Below, piece after piece: positions 28,483 to 36,471 of a DNA stretch of 64,000 nucleotides (position 1 is the stretch's first letter; each line of letters opens with the position of its first letter). The position numbers and the translations under genes were made by a program. The notes beneath the pieces were generated by a model. That model made no database searches and was not told the origin of the DNA. It was given only the letters and a program-made list of their open reading frames with translations. This DNA comes from Nocardia sp. CDC159. Lineage in GTDB: Bacteria > Actinomycetota > Actinomycetes > Mycobacteriales > Mycobacteriaceae. The stretch covers positions 496,001 through 560,000 of the forward strand of contig NZ_JAMRXH010000002.1 of assembly GCF_023740735.1 (NCBI RefSeq), read 5' to 3'.

Positions 28483-28602
28483 GGGACGGCTGCGGGGAGG
28501 TCCCGGAAATAGAGGACGGCCCCAGCCGGGGGGGGAGGAGGCTGGGGCCGTCGGGGTTCAGCCCCGGGGGGTCGGGCTGAACGCGCCTGGACCATGTCCA
28601 GG
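28483..28602 (+). promoter_or_regulatory. Series of perfect hairpins upstream of the HAD gene
   Basis: Three near-perfect stem-loops follow one another in the divergent spacer: GGCCCCAGCC/GGCTGGGGCC (28519-28549, 10-bp stem, 11-nt loop), GTTCAGCCC/GGGCTGAAC (28556-28582, 9-bp stem) and CCTGGAC-CAT-GTCCAGG (28586-28602, 7-bp stem). A weaker GGGAC/GTCCC pair lies just before. None is followed by a T-run. They may form a structured leader RNA, an attenuator or DNA operators; TGGACC and AATACT 17 bp apart (28588 and 28611) could be a promoter overlapping the third hairpin. Confidence 0.6.
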
Positions 28603-28690
28603 TGTCAGCAATACTACACCCACGCCCCGGCCGAAACGCAAGTCCACCGGCCGGGGAAGTTTGCGCCATCGGACCCCTATTCTGGACGCC

Positions 28691-29494
28691 GTGACGAATA
28701 CGCGCCCGGACCGCATCGCCGCCTTCTTCGATCTGGACAAGACGGTCATCGCGAAGTCGAGCGCATTCGTCTTCAGCAAGCCCTTCTTCGCCCAGGGCCT
28801 GATCGATCGCCGCACCGTGCTGGAGAGCAGCTACGCGCACTTCCTGTTCCTGCTCTCCGGCGCCGACCACGATCAGATGGAGCGGATGCGCGAGCACCTG
28901 ACGAAGATGTGCGCGGGCTGGGACGTGAACCAGGTGCGGGCGATCGTCGCCGAGACCCTGCACGAACTGGTGGATCCGCTGATCTACGCCGAGGCGGCCG
29001 ACCTGATCGCCGACCACAAGATCCGCGGCCACGACGTGGTGATCGTGTCGGCGTCCGGGGAGGAGATCGTGAAGCCGATCGCCGCCGCACTGGGCGCGAC
29101 GCATACGGCCGCCACCCGCATGGTCGTCGAGAACGGAAGTTACACAGGCGAAGTCGAGTTCTACTGCTACGGGCCGGGCAAGGTCGAGGCGATCGAGCGG
29201 CTGGCCGCGTGCGAGGGCTACGACCTGTCGCGCTGTTATGCCTATTCGGATTCCATCACCGATCTGCCCATGCTCTCGGCGGTGGGCCACCCCACGGCGG
29301 TCAATCCGGACCGAAACTTACGACGGGAGGCCAACTCTCGGGGCTGGCCGGTGCTCGAGTTCTCCAATCCGGTATCGCTGTGGGCGCGGATCCCGGCACC
29401 CTCCTCGACAACGGTCGCGGCCACCGCGGCGGTGGGGTTGAGCGCGCTGCTGGCGGGGGCGATCAGCTATCGGCTGTTGCGTCGGCGTCGCTGA
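28691..29494 (+). CDS. HAD-superfamily subfamily IB hydrolase (SerB-like), membrane-anchored
   Basis: A 267-residue HAD phosphatase: motif I FFDLDKTVI (nucleophile Asp and the +2 Asp), motif II VIVSASGEE, motif III Lys in YGPGKVEAIE, motif IV YAYSDSITDLPML. The C-terminus carries one transmembrane helix (TAAVGLSALLAGAISYRLL). The GTG start at 28691 places motif I close to the N-terminus. Close relatives include M. tuberculosis Rv3661; substrates are unproven (phosphoserine or lysophosphatidate-like in related proteins). It is divergent from the tad cluster and follows the hairpin leader. Confidence 0.9.
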   Translation: MTNTRPDRIAAFFDLDKTVIAKSSAFVFSKPFFAQGLIDRRTVLESSYAHFLFLLSGADHDQMERMREHLTKMCAGWDVNQVRAIVAETLHELVDPLIYAEAADLIADHKIRGHDVVIVSASGEEIVKPIAAALGATHTAATRMVVENGSYTGEVEFYCYGPGKVEAIERLAACEGYDLSRCYAYSDSITDLPMLSAVGHPTAVNPDRNLRREANSRGWPVLEFSNPVSLWARIPAPSSTTVAATAAVGLSALLAGAISYRLLRRRR

Positions 29495-29927
29495 GACAGT
29501 CAACGGGTTATTGCGCCCAACTATCAAGGACAGCACGAAACGCCGGGCGACACGCCGATTAGTTGAATGTTTTCCCAGCTCTTGATGTGGGGCGGGTCAC
29601 AGAGTAACAATGGAGCCACGGAAGGACGGAAGGCCAAGATCGCGGCCGGAAGAGAAGGTCCGATCTCCCATCCCACCCTTCCCAGCACGGGCGCCAGGCA
29701 CCCACGCGGAGCGCGCCGCGACAAGGGCAGCAGCGTTGTGGGCCTGCGAGTACCGATCTGCGACGGCGAGCGCCTCGCACAAGTTGTGAGGATGAACCGT
29801 CGGGCTCGGCGAATCGCCGAGGCCGCAGAACACAACCCTAATAAGCACGCTTGGTAACCGGGCGGTCCGTGCTAGCGGGCGGTGATGTCGGCAACGACTA
29901 CGCCGCCCGCTTCGATGTGTGCGGGGG
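29495..29927. other. Spacer between the HAD gene and the convergent Rv3662c-like gene
   Basis: About 430 bp. A 96-codon plus-strand frame (29567-29857) and an 83-codon minus-strand frame overlap here, but neither has a ribosome binding site or recognised product. No strong hairpin is obvious. Confidence 0.35.
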
Positions 29928-30674
29928 CTACTTCACCGCCGCGTCGGCGATCGAACGGGCTTCGCGCGCACCGTCTTCCAGCGCGCCGCAGCACAGCATC
30001 ACCCAGCCGCCCACGCCCTCGGGCGTCCCCGCGCCGAAGCCCGCCGCGGCGTCCAGATAGGCCGCTCGCCGCCGCAGCCAGAACACCTCGGGTACGCCGA
30101 GGCTGTGCGGGTCGAGGCCGCTGGACACGCAGACGAGGCGGGAGGCCGCGCGGGCCACCAGGCCGTCGGCGCTGCCGAAGGGTTGCAGCGCCAGCAGCTC
30201 GCCGTGTACGACGGCCGCCAGCACGGGAGCGGGGGCATGCGAGGTGAGGACGGTCTGGGCGAGCAGGTCCAGGCGTTCGGCGACGCCGGGGGCGCTGCGG
30301 GGGCGGCCGAGTTGCTCCGGATCGGCGACCAGATCGGCGGCCGCGAGCAGGTGCAATCGGGCCAGGGCCTGCAGCGGCGCCCGCTGCCATACCGCGACCA
30401 GATTGCGCAGCGCATCGCCGTCGAGGGCCTGGCCGACACGGAGTGCGCCGGCCAGGATCGGGTCCGCCACCTGGCCGTCCGGGGGCAACTCGGTGCTGCC
30501 GCCGTCGATGGCCGCCGAGGAGCGGGCGGCCCGCACCGCCGCCTCGGCGGCCGTGGTGGGCCAGCCTCGTCGATTGGCCTTGTGCATATGCACCTCGGCC
30601 AGCGCGTCGCGGGCCCGATCGGCCGCCTCGCGTACGCCGGGCAGGTCGACGAGGGGTTGCAGGACGTCACTCAC
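29928..30674 (-). CDS. Rv3662c-like protein with a degenerate Fic-type domain
   Basis: About 248 residues from the GTG at 30674. Two stretches recall Fic AMP-transferases: RSSAAIDGGST near residue 60 resembles the N-terminal inhibitory helix (S/TxxxE-G/N, here with Asp for Glu), and LQPFGSADGLVARAASRLV near residue 180 resembles HPFxDGNGRxxR. The catalytic His and the Asn-Gly of the Fic loop are absent, so enzymatic activity of the known kind is unlikely. M. tuberculosis has Rv3662c at the same position, annotated as conserved hypothetical. The Fic reading is my inference from motif order. Confidence 0.7.
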   Translation of the reverse strand: MSDVLQPLVDLPGVREAADRARDALAEVHMHKANRRGWPTTAAEAAVRAARSSAAIDGGSTELPPDGQVADPILAGALRVGQALDGDALRNLVAVWQRAPLQALARLHLLAAADLVADPEQLGRPRSAPGVAERLDLLAQTVLTSHAPAPVLAAVVHGELLALQPFGSADGLVARAASRLVCVSSGLDPHSLGVPEVFWLRRRAAYLDAAAGFGAGTPEGVGGWVMLCCGALEDGAREARSIADAAVK

Positions 30675-30693
30675 GTCCGCACACGCTAGTCGA

Positions 30694-30777
30694 GCCCCCG
30701 ATGACCGCTGCGCGGTCATCGGGGGCGATCGAGGAGAGGCTCGCGCCATCGGGGGCAATCGAGGAGAGGCTTGCGAG
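30694..30777. repeat. Perfect 15-bp hairpin followed by 30-bp tandem repeats
   Basis: GCCCCCGATGACCGC (30694-30708) and GCGGTCATCGGGGGC (30712-30726) form a perfect 15-bp stem with a 3-nt loop. From 30718 the unit ATCGGGGGCGATCGAGGAGA plus GGCTCGCGCC (30 bp) is repeated at 30748-30777 with three changes, and a third, weaker copy starts at 30778 (ATCAGGAGTAACCGAGACGG). It lies between the dpp operon end and the Rv3662c-like start. Confidence 0.7.
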
Positions 30778-30838
30778 ATCAGGAGTAACCGAGACGGAAG
30801 GCCCGCACCAGTGAGGTTCGCGCAGTTCACCTGTCCCG

Positions 30839-30919
30839 ATGCGGCCGTGCCCGGGAGGCGAACCGTCGGCCCTCATCACACCGAAGGTTCGCGGTCCGGC
30901 GGGTTGGGCACGGCCGCAT
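30839..30919 (-). terminator. Nested inverted repeat downstream of the dpp operon
   Basis: ATGCGGCCGTGCCC (30839-30852) is the exact inverse of GGGCACGGCCGCAT (30906-30919); inside it GCGAACC (30858-30864) pairs with GGTTCGC (30886-30892). It begins 16 bp after the dppD stop. A long imperfect hairpin here is a likely transcription end for the dipeptide operon. Confidence 0.55.
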
Positions 30920-30934
30920 GGGGGTTCGGCCGGG

Positions 30935-32626
30935 TCAGGCCGATTTCAACAGGTCGCGGCCGGGGATGGCGGCGAGGAGGCGGCGGGTGTAGTCGGATTG
31001 CGGGCTGTCGAAGACCTCGGTGGTGGTGGCGGCCTCGACGATCTTGCCCTGCTGCATGACCACGACGTTGTCGGCGATCTGGCGGACCACGGCCAGGTCG
31101 TGGGTGATGAACAGGTAGGACAGGCCCAGTTCGGCCTGCAACTCGTTGAGCAGGGTGAGGATCTGGGCCTGGACCAGGACGTCCAGCGCCGAGACGGCCT
31201 CGTCGCACACCACCACCTCGGGTGAGAGCGCCAGTGCGCGGGCGATCGCCACGCGCTGGCGCTGACCGCCGGACAGCTCGTTGGGGTAGCGGCGCATCAC
31301 CGAGGCGGGCAGCGACACCTTGTCCAGCAGGTCCCGCACGATCGCCTCGCGCTCCTTCGAATTGCCGATGCGGTGGGTGCGCAGCGGCTCCTCGATGGTG
31401 CGGTAGATCGAGTACATCGGGTCCAGCGAGCCGTAGGGGTCCTGGAACACCGGCTGCACCCGGCGACGAAATGCCAAGGCGCCTTTACCGTCCAGCCCGG
31501 CCACCTCGCGGCCGTCGAAGGTCACCCGCCCAGATGTGGGCGCGAGCAGGCCCAGCACCATCTGTGCCACGGTCGACTTCCCGGAGCCGGACTCGCCCAC
31601 GATCGCGGTCGTGGTGCCGCGCCGCAGCCGGAACGACACATTGTCCACCGCGACCAGTTCGGTCGACTTCCACGGCGTGGACCCGCGAATCTTGAACACC
31701 TTGGTCAGATTCTCCGCGATCACCACATCGTCGGGAGCACTGGCGAATTCGGCGTCGGTCTCGGCCAACTGCTCGGCGGCCTCGATGGCCTGTTCACGCA
31801 CCTCGGCCCGTTTGCGCACCGCCGTCATCCGCTGTGAGGCCAGCGACGGCGCCGAATTCACCAGCTTCTTGGTGTACAGATGCTGCGGTTCGCGCAGGAT
31901 CTGCAGGGCCGGACCGGATTCCACGACCCGGCCGCGGTACATCACCACCAGATGTTCGGCCCGTTCGGCGGCCAATCCGAGGTCGTGAGTGATCAGCAGC
32001 ACCGCGGTGCCCAGCTCGCTGGTGAGCTCATCGAGGTGGTCGAGGATCTGCCGCTGCACGGTCACGTCGAGCGCCGAGGTGGGTTCGTCGGCGATCAGCA
32101 GCTTCGGCCGACACGACAGGCCCATGGCGATCAGCGCGCGCTGGCGCATACCGCCGGAGAATTCGTGCGGATACTGGTTCACTCGCCGCTCGGCGTCGGA
32201 CATGCCCGCCTCGGCGAGCAGTTCCGGAACCCGCCGCTTCGCCGCCGCACCCTTGGCGATCCCGTTGGCCTCCAGGGTCTCCCGAATCTGGAAGCCGATC
32301 TTCCAGACCGGGTTCAGATTCGACATCGGATCCTGTGGCACCAGGCCGATGCCCCGGCCGCGCACCCCGACGATCTCCCGTCTGGAGGCCCTGGCCAGAT
32401 CCTTGCCGTCGAACATGATCGAGCCGGAGGTGACCCGCCCGGACCCGGGCAGCAGATCGATGATCGCATGCGCGGTCGTGGACTTGCCGGAACCGGATTC
32501 GCCGACGATCGCGACCGTCTGCCCCGGATACACCGACAGGTTCACCCCGCGCACCGCCGGGATCACCCGTCCCTCGGACGTGAAGCTGACATTGAGGTCG
32601 CGGACCTCGAGCAGTGGTTGGTCCAT
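30935..32626 (-). CDS. dppD: Dipeptide ABC transporter, fused dual ATPase DppD
   Basis: A 563-residue protein with two ABC ATPase domains. N-terminal Walker A is GESGSGKSTTAHAI, its signature LSGGxxQ is FSGGMRQRALIAMGL, and Walker B is LLIADEPTSAL. The C-terminal set is VGESGSGKSTVAQM, LSGGQRQRVAIARAL and VVCDEAVSALD. It energises uptake by the DppBC permease (DppD and DppF fused). The ATG at 32626 is chosen with AGAGG eight bases upstream; a GTG at 32635 overlapping the dppC stop is the alternative. Confidence 0.93.
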   Translation of the reverse strand: MDQPLLEVRDLNVSFTSEGRVIPAVRGVNLSVYPGQTVAIVGESGSGKSTTAHAIIDLLPGSGRVTSGSIMFDGKDLARASRREIVGVRGRGIGLVPQDPMSNLNPVWKIGFQIRETLEANGIAKGAAAKRRVPELLAEAGMSDAERRVNQYPHEFSGGMRQRALIAMGLSCRPKLLIADEPTSALDVTVQRQILDHLDELTSELGTAVLLITHDLGLAAERAEHLVVMYRGRVVESGPALQILREPQHLYTKKLVNSAPSLASQRMTAVRKRAEVREQAIEAAEQLAETDAEFASAPDDVVIAENLTKVFKIRGSTPWKSTELVAVDNVSFRLRRGTTTAIVGESGSGKSTVAQMVLGLLAPTSGRVTFDGREVAGLDGKGALAFRRRVQPVFQDPYGSLDPMYSIYRTIEEPLRTHRIGNSKEREAIVRDLLDKVSLPASVMRRYPNELSGGQRQRVAIARALALSPEVVVCDEAVSALDVLVQAQILTLLNELQAELGLSYLFITHDLAVVRQIADNVVVMQQGKIVEAATTTEVFDSPQSDYTRRLLAAIPGRDLLKSA

Positions 32627-32631
32627 CTCCC

Positions 32632-33591
32632 TCACCTCTTGCGCGCCTTGGGATCCAGCGCGTCGCGCACCGCGTCGCCCAGCAGGATGAAGCTGAGCAC
32701 AGTGAGCGCCAACGCCGTCGCGGGATAGAACAGGATGCCGGATGTGCGAATCTCCTTCTGATCCGCGGCGATATCGGCACCCCAGGACACGATGGTGCGG
32801 GACAGGCCGACACCCAGATACGACAGCGTCGCCTCCGTCACGATGAATACGCCCAGCGAGATCGTGCTGACCACGATCAGCGGACCGGCGGAGTTGGGCA
32901 GCACGTGCCGGATCAGCGTCCGGAACCTGGACACGCCCAATGCCTTGGCCGCCGTGACGTATTCGCTGTTCTTGGCCTGGATCACCGCACCGCGGGCGAT
33001 GCGCGCGGCCTGCGGCCAGCTGAACGAGGCCAGGGTCAACATGACGGTGAAGATCGTGCGCGAGTCCAGCAGTTGCATGACCACGATCGCGGCGAGCATC
33101 AGCGGCAGGGCGTAGAAGATCTCCGCGATGCGCGAGACGATCGAATCCAGCAGTCCGCCATAGTATCCGGCGAGCGCGCCGACGGTGCCGCCGATCAGGA
33201 CGAACAGGATCGTCGCGCCGACGCCGGTGGCCACCGACGCCCGGGCGCCGTAGATGGTGCGCGCGAAGATGTCGCAGCCCTGCTTGTCGAAGCCGAACGG
33301 ATGTCCCGAACTCGGCCCGTGCATGCTGAAATCACCGCTGCAATACCGCGGATCCAGGCTGGTGAACAGGCCCGGCCAGGCGACGACCACCAGCACGAAG
33401 GCGATCAGCACCGCGGCGACCACGAAGATCGGATTGCGCCGCAGCTGCCGCCACGCATCGCGCCACACGCTGGTCGGCGCGGCCGTCTCGTCCAGCCGGT
33501 CGGTGGCCAGCACCTCCACCTCGTCCGGGGGCGCCACGAAATGTTCCTGCCCGGGCCGGGCGTCCCGGACTTCGGTCGTTTGGTCAGGCAT
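32632..33591 (-). CDS. dppC: Dipeptide ABC transporter permease DppC
   Basis: A 319-residue permease: a first transmembrane helix after about residue 55 (FVVAAVLIAFVLVVVAWPGL), the OppC-type periplasmic loop with a conserved CDIF region (GFDKQGCDIFARTIYG), and the EAA loop (AKALGVSRFRTLIRHVLPNS). It pairs with DppB. Overlaps dppB by 8 bp. Confidence 0.92.
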   Translation of the reverse strand: MPDQTTEVRDARPGQEHFVAPPDEVEVLATDRLDETAAPTSVWRDAWRQLRRNPIFVVAAVLIAFVLVVVAWPGLFTSLDPRYCSGDFSMHGPSSGHPFGFDKQGCDIFARTIYGARASVATGVGATILFVLIGGTVGALAGYYGGLLDSIVSRIAEIFYALPLMLAAIVVMQLLDSRTIFTVMLTLASFSWPQAARIARGAVIQAKNSEYVTAAKALGVSRFRTLIRHVLPNSAGPLIVVSTISLGVFIVTEATLSYLGVGLSRTIVSWGADIAADQKEIRTSGILFYPATALALTVLSFILLGDAVRDALDPKARKR

Positions 33592-34510
33592 AGCGGATCC
33601 TCGGATCGAGTGCGGCGTAGAGCAGGTCGACGATCAGATTCGAGATCAGGAACACCATGATCAACACGGTCACGAACGCCACCACGGTCGGCGGTTCGCC
33701 GCGGGTGATGGCCTGGAACAGCGTTCCGCCGACACCCGGAATGTTGAAGATGCCCTCGGTCACGATCGCGCCGCCCATCAGGCTGCCCAGATCGGCGCCC
33801 AGGAAGGTGATCACGGGAATCATCGAGTTGCGCAGGATGTGCACGGTGATCACCCGCCGCGGACGCAGCCCCTTCGCGGTGGCGGTGCGGACGTAGTCGG
33901 CACTCATGTTCTCCGCCACCGAGTTTCGGGTCAGCCGCAGCACATAGGCGAACGACAGCGAACCGAGCACGAAGGCGGGCACGATCAGGTCGCCCCAATC
34001 GGCCCTGCCGCCGACCGTCACCGGTGCGATGTTCCACTTGACGCCCAGCAGGAACTGCGCCAGAAAGCCGACCACGAAGATCGGCACGGCGATGATGATC
34101 AGGCTGAGCACCAGCATCGTCGAATCGAACAGCTTGCCCTTGCGCAGCCCGGCGACCAGGCCGAACAGCACACCGAAGATGCCCTCGATGGCGACCGCCA
34201 TGATGGCCAGCCGGAAGGTGATCGGAAATGCCCGGGCCAGCTCGTCGCGCACCGGTCGCCCGGAGAACGAGGTGCCGAAATCGAAGGTGAGAATGCCCTT
34301 CAGATACTGCAGATACTGGATGAGGAACGGCTGATCCAGGTGGTACCGGGCCCGCAGCGCGGCCTCGACCGCCGGGGTCATGGGCTTGTCACCGGCCAGC
34401 GCCCGGATCGGATCACCGGGCAGCAGGAAAACCATTGCGTAGATGAGCAGCGTGGCTCCGAGAAAGACCGGAATCATCTGGAGCAACCGCCGCACGACAT
34501 ACCAGGCCAT
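33584..34510 (-). CDS. dppB: Dipeptide ABC transporter permease DppB
   Basis: A 308-residue permease beginning MAWYVVRRLLQMIPVFLGAT, an N-terminus typical of DppB/OppB. The EAA loop is TATAKGLRPRRVITVHIL with NSMIPVITFLGADLG following. About six hydrophobic segments. It follows dppA by 24 bp. Confidence 0.93.
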   Translation of the reverse strand: MAWYVVRRLLQMIPVFLGATLLIYAMVFLLPGDPIRALAGDKPMTPAVEAALRARYHLDQPFLIQYLQYLKGILTFDFGTSFSGRPVRDELARAFPITFRLAIMAVAIEGIFGVLFGLVAGLRKGKLFDSTMLVLSLIIIAVPIFVVGFLAQFLLGVKWNIAPVTVGGRADWGDLIVPAFVLGSLSFAYVLRLTRNSVAENMSADYVRTATAKGLRPRRVITVHILRNSMIPVITFLGADLGSLMGGAIVTEGIFNIPGVGGTLFQAITRGEPPTVVAFVTVLIMVFLISNLIVDLLYAALDPRIRYA

Positions 34511-34534
34511 ATTTCACTCCTGTTCGCGGACGGA

Positions 34535-36130
34535 TTACTTCAGCTCGATGTTCTCGAAGTCGAACAGACCCGACCAGGTGACCTTGGCGTTCACCCGCTC
34601 CGAACGCCCGGCCGCGACGTTGTAGTCGAAGACCGGAATGTCGGCCATGTCCCGGAACAGGACCTGCTGCGCCTTGGCGAGGGTGTCGTAGGCCTGTTCG
34701 GGTGTGGGCGCGGCCAGCGCCTGGCTCAGCAGTCCGTCGAACTCCGGGCTGGAGTAGCCGGTGTTGTTGGTACCCGAACCGCTCCGGTACAGCGCGTTCA
34801 GGAAGGCGAACATGGACGGGTAGTCACCCTGCCAGCCGTAGCGGAAGGCCTTGCCGAGGGTCTTGCCCGTGATCAGGTCACGGATGGTCTTGAAGGTCGG
34901 ATAGGGCGTGCCGACGGCGTCGATCCCGAGGGTGTTCTTGATGCTGTTGGCGACCGCCTCGATCCAGGCCTGGTGACCACCGTCGGCGTTGTAACCGATC
35001 TCGTAGCGGCCCGACCACGGCGAGATGGCGTCGGCCTGCGCCCACAGCTTCTTGGCCTCCTCCGGGTTGTACTTCAGCACCTCCGACCCGGGCAGGTTCG
35101 CCCGGAAGCCGGGCAGGGTGAAGGCCGTGAAGTCCTGGGCGGGCACCCGCGTGCCCTGGAAGATGTTCTGCGCGATCTGTTCCCGATTGATCGCCATCGA
35201 GAGCGCCTTGCGGCGCAGCACACCCTCGGCGCCGCCGAAGTGCGGCACGGTCTGGGTGATGCCGATGTGCTGGCTGTAGGCGATCGGCTTGGTCATGGCC
35301 CGATCGCCGAGCTCCTGCTTGTAGGACGCCAGCGCGGTGTCGGGAATGACGTCGAGCGCGTCGAGATTGCCCGCGACCAGATCGGCGTACGCGGTGTCCT
35401 GGGACTGGTACATCACGAAGCGCAGCCCCTTGTTCTTCGCGGGGCGGCCGCCGTGATAGTCCGGATTCGGCTCCATATCGATCTTGACGTTGTGTTCCCA
35501 CGCGGTCAGCTTGTACGGGCCGTTACCGATCGGCTTCTCCCCGAACGCCTTCATATCCTTGAAGGCCACCTCCGGCAGCGGGTAGAACGGCGAATAGCCC
35601 AGCGCCAGCTCGAAATCCATCGACGGATGCTTCAGATCGACGGTGAAGGTCTTGTCGTCGATCACCTTCAAGCCCGACATGGTTTGGGCGGTGGGCGGAT
35701 TCGCCGCCAGGGCGTCATAGCCCTCGATCGGCTCGAAGACGTAGTTCTGTACCTGAGCGTTGGTGGCGAGCGCGCCGTAGTTCCAGGCATCCACGAACGA
35801 CTTGGCCGTCACCGGCGTGCCGTCGATGAACTTCCAGTCCTTCAAGGTGATCTTGTAGTGCTGCCGGTCGGTGGTGTCGATCGACTGCGCCACCTCGTTG
35901 TAGGCCTTGCCGTCCGCGTCGTAGTATTTCAGCCCCGCGAACAACCGGTCGACCACCCGGCCGCCCATGTTCTCGTTGGTGTTGGTCGGCACCAGCGGGT
36001 GCTGGGGCTCGCCCGCATTGACCGTGACGACATCGGCCTCATTGCCGCCGCTCGCGGAACAGCCTGTCAGAGCTAGGCTCGTGGCCAACAGTGCTGCCGC
36101 GCTCAGCGCGGTGATCGTCTTGAATCTCAA
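34535..36130 (-). CDS. dppA: Dipeptide-binding lipoprotein DppA
   Basis: A 531-residue SBP_bac_5 family protein with a lipoprotein signal (ALLATSLALTGCSASGG, lipobox LTGC). The mature chain shows family features (GGRVVDRLFAGLKYYDADGK; KALSMAINREQIAQNIFQGT). It captures peptides at the cell surface for DppBCD; the M. tuberculosis relative Rv3666c is reported to bind tetrapeptides and haem. Confidence 0.93.
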   Translation of the reverse strand: MRFKTITALSAAALLATSLALTGCSASGGNEADVVTVNAGEPQHPLVPTNTNENMGGRVVDRLFAGLKYYDADGKAYNEVAQSIDTTDRQHYKITLKDWKFIDGTPVTAKSFVDAWNYGALATNAQVQNYVFEPIEGYDALAANPPTAQTMSGLKVIDDKTFTVDLKHPSMDFELALGYSPFYPLPEVAFKDMKAFGEKPIGNGPYKLTAWEHNVKIDMEPNPDYHGGRPAKNKGLRFVMYQSQDTAYADLVAGNLDALDVIPDTALASYKQELGDRAMTKPIAYSQHIGITQTVPHFGGAEGVLRRKALSMAINREQIAQNIFQGTRVPAQDFTAFTLPGFRANLPGSEVLKYNPEEAKKLWAQADAISPWSGRYEIGYNADGGHQAWIEAVANSIKNTLGIDAVGTPYPTFKTIRDLITGKTLGKAFRYGWQGDYPSMFAFLNALYRSGSGTNNTGYSSPEFDGLLSQALAAPTPEQAYDTLAKAQQVLFRDMADIPVFDYNVAAGRSERVNAKVTWSGLFDFENIELK

Positions 36131-36471
36131 CGCAACTACTCCGGTTCACGAAGGGCAGGCGGAGCGACGGCACGCGCGAGGATCCGCCCGTGGGCACCGT
36201 CGAACCACCTTGGGTGAATCGGACAGTAGCCACAACCAGCCGGGTTGTCAGCGGATCGACGCGTCTTTGTTCCGCTTGTTAGCAATTGCGCAACATTGCC
36301 GACTCATTGCCGGGAGTTGCGGGGGTAGGTTGCACAATCCGGATAGCAACGCGCCTCGTTCCCCCTTCCCTCCGCCGGTACCCCGACGCGGCGCAGGTCA
36401 CAGTCCGTTAGGGTCGAAACGTGGCCGCGGTCACCACCCCCGGCCGAAGCGCATGCGAAAGAAGAGACGAG
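36131..36471. promoter_or_regulatory. Divergent dppA/acs control region
   Basis: About 340 bp. It contains the palindrome TTGCGCAA (36286-36293) and nearby related words (AGCAATTGCGCAACATTGCC; GTTGCACAATCC around 36330). These could be operator half-sites, but I cannot assign a regulator. Promoters for both genes must lie here. Confidence 0.4.

Noticed and set aside
29567..29857. A possible 96-residue protein after the HAD gene
   Set aside because: No ribosome binding site, no family, and overlapping frames on the other strand are equally open.
33254..36076. A 940-codon plus-strand frame opposite dppA, dppB and part of dppC
   Set aside because: It covers three genes with clear products on the minus strand and has no recognisable domain.
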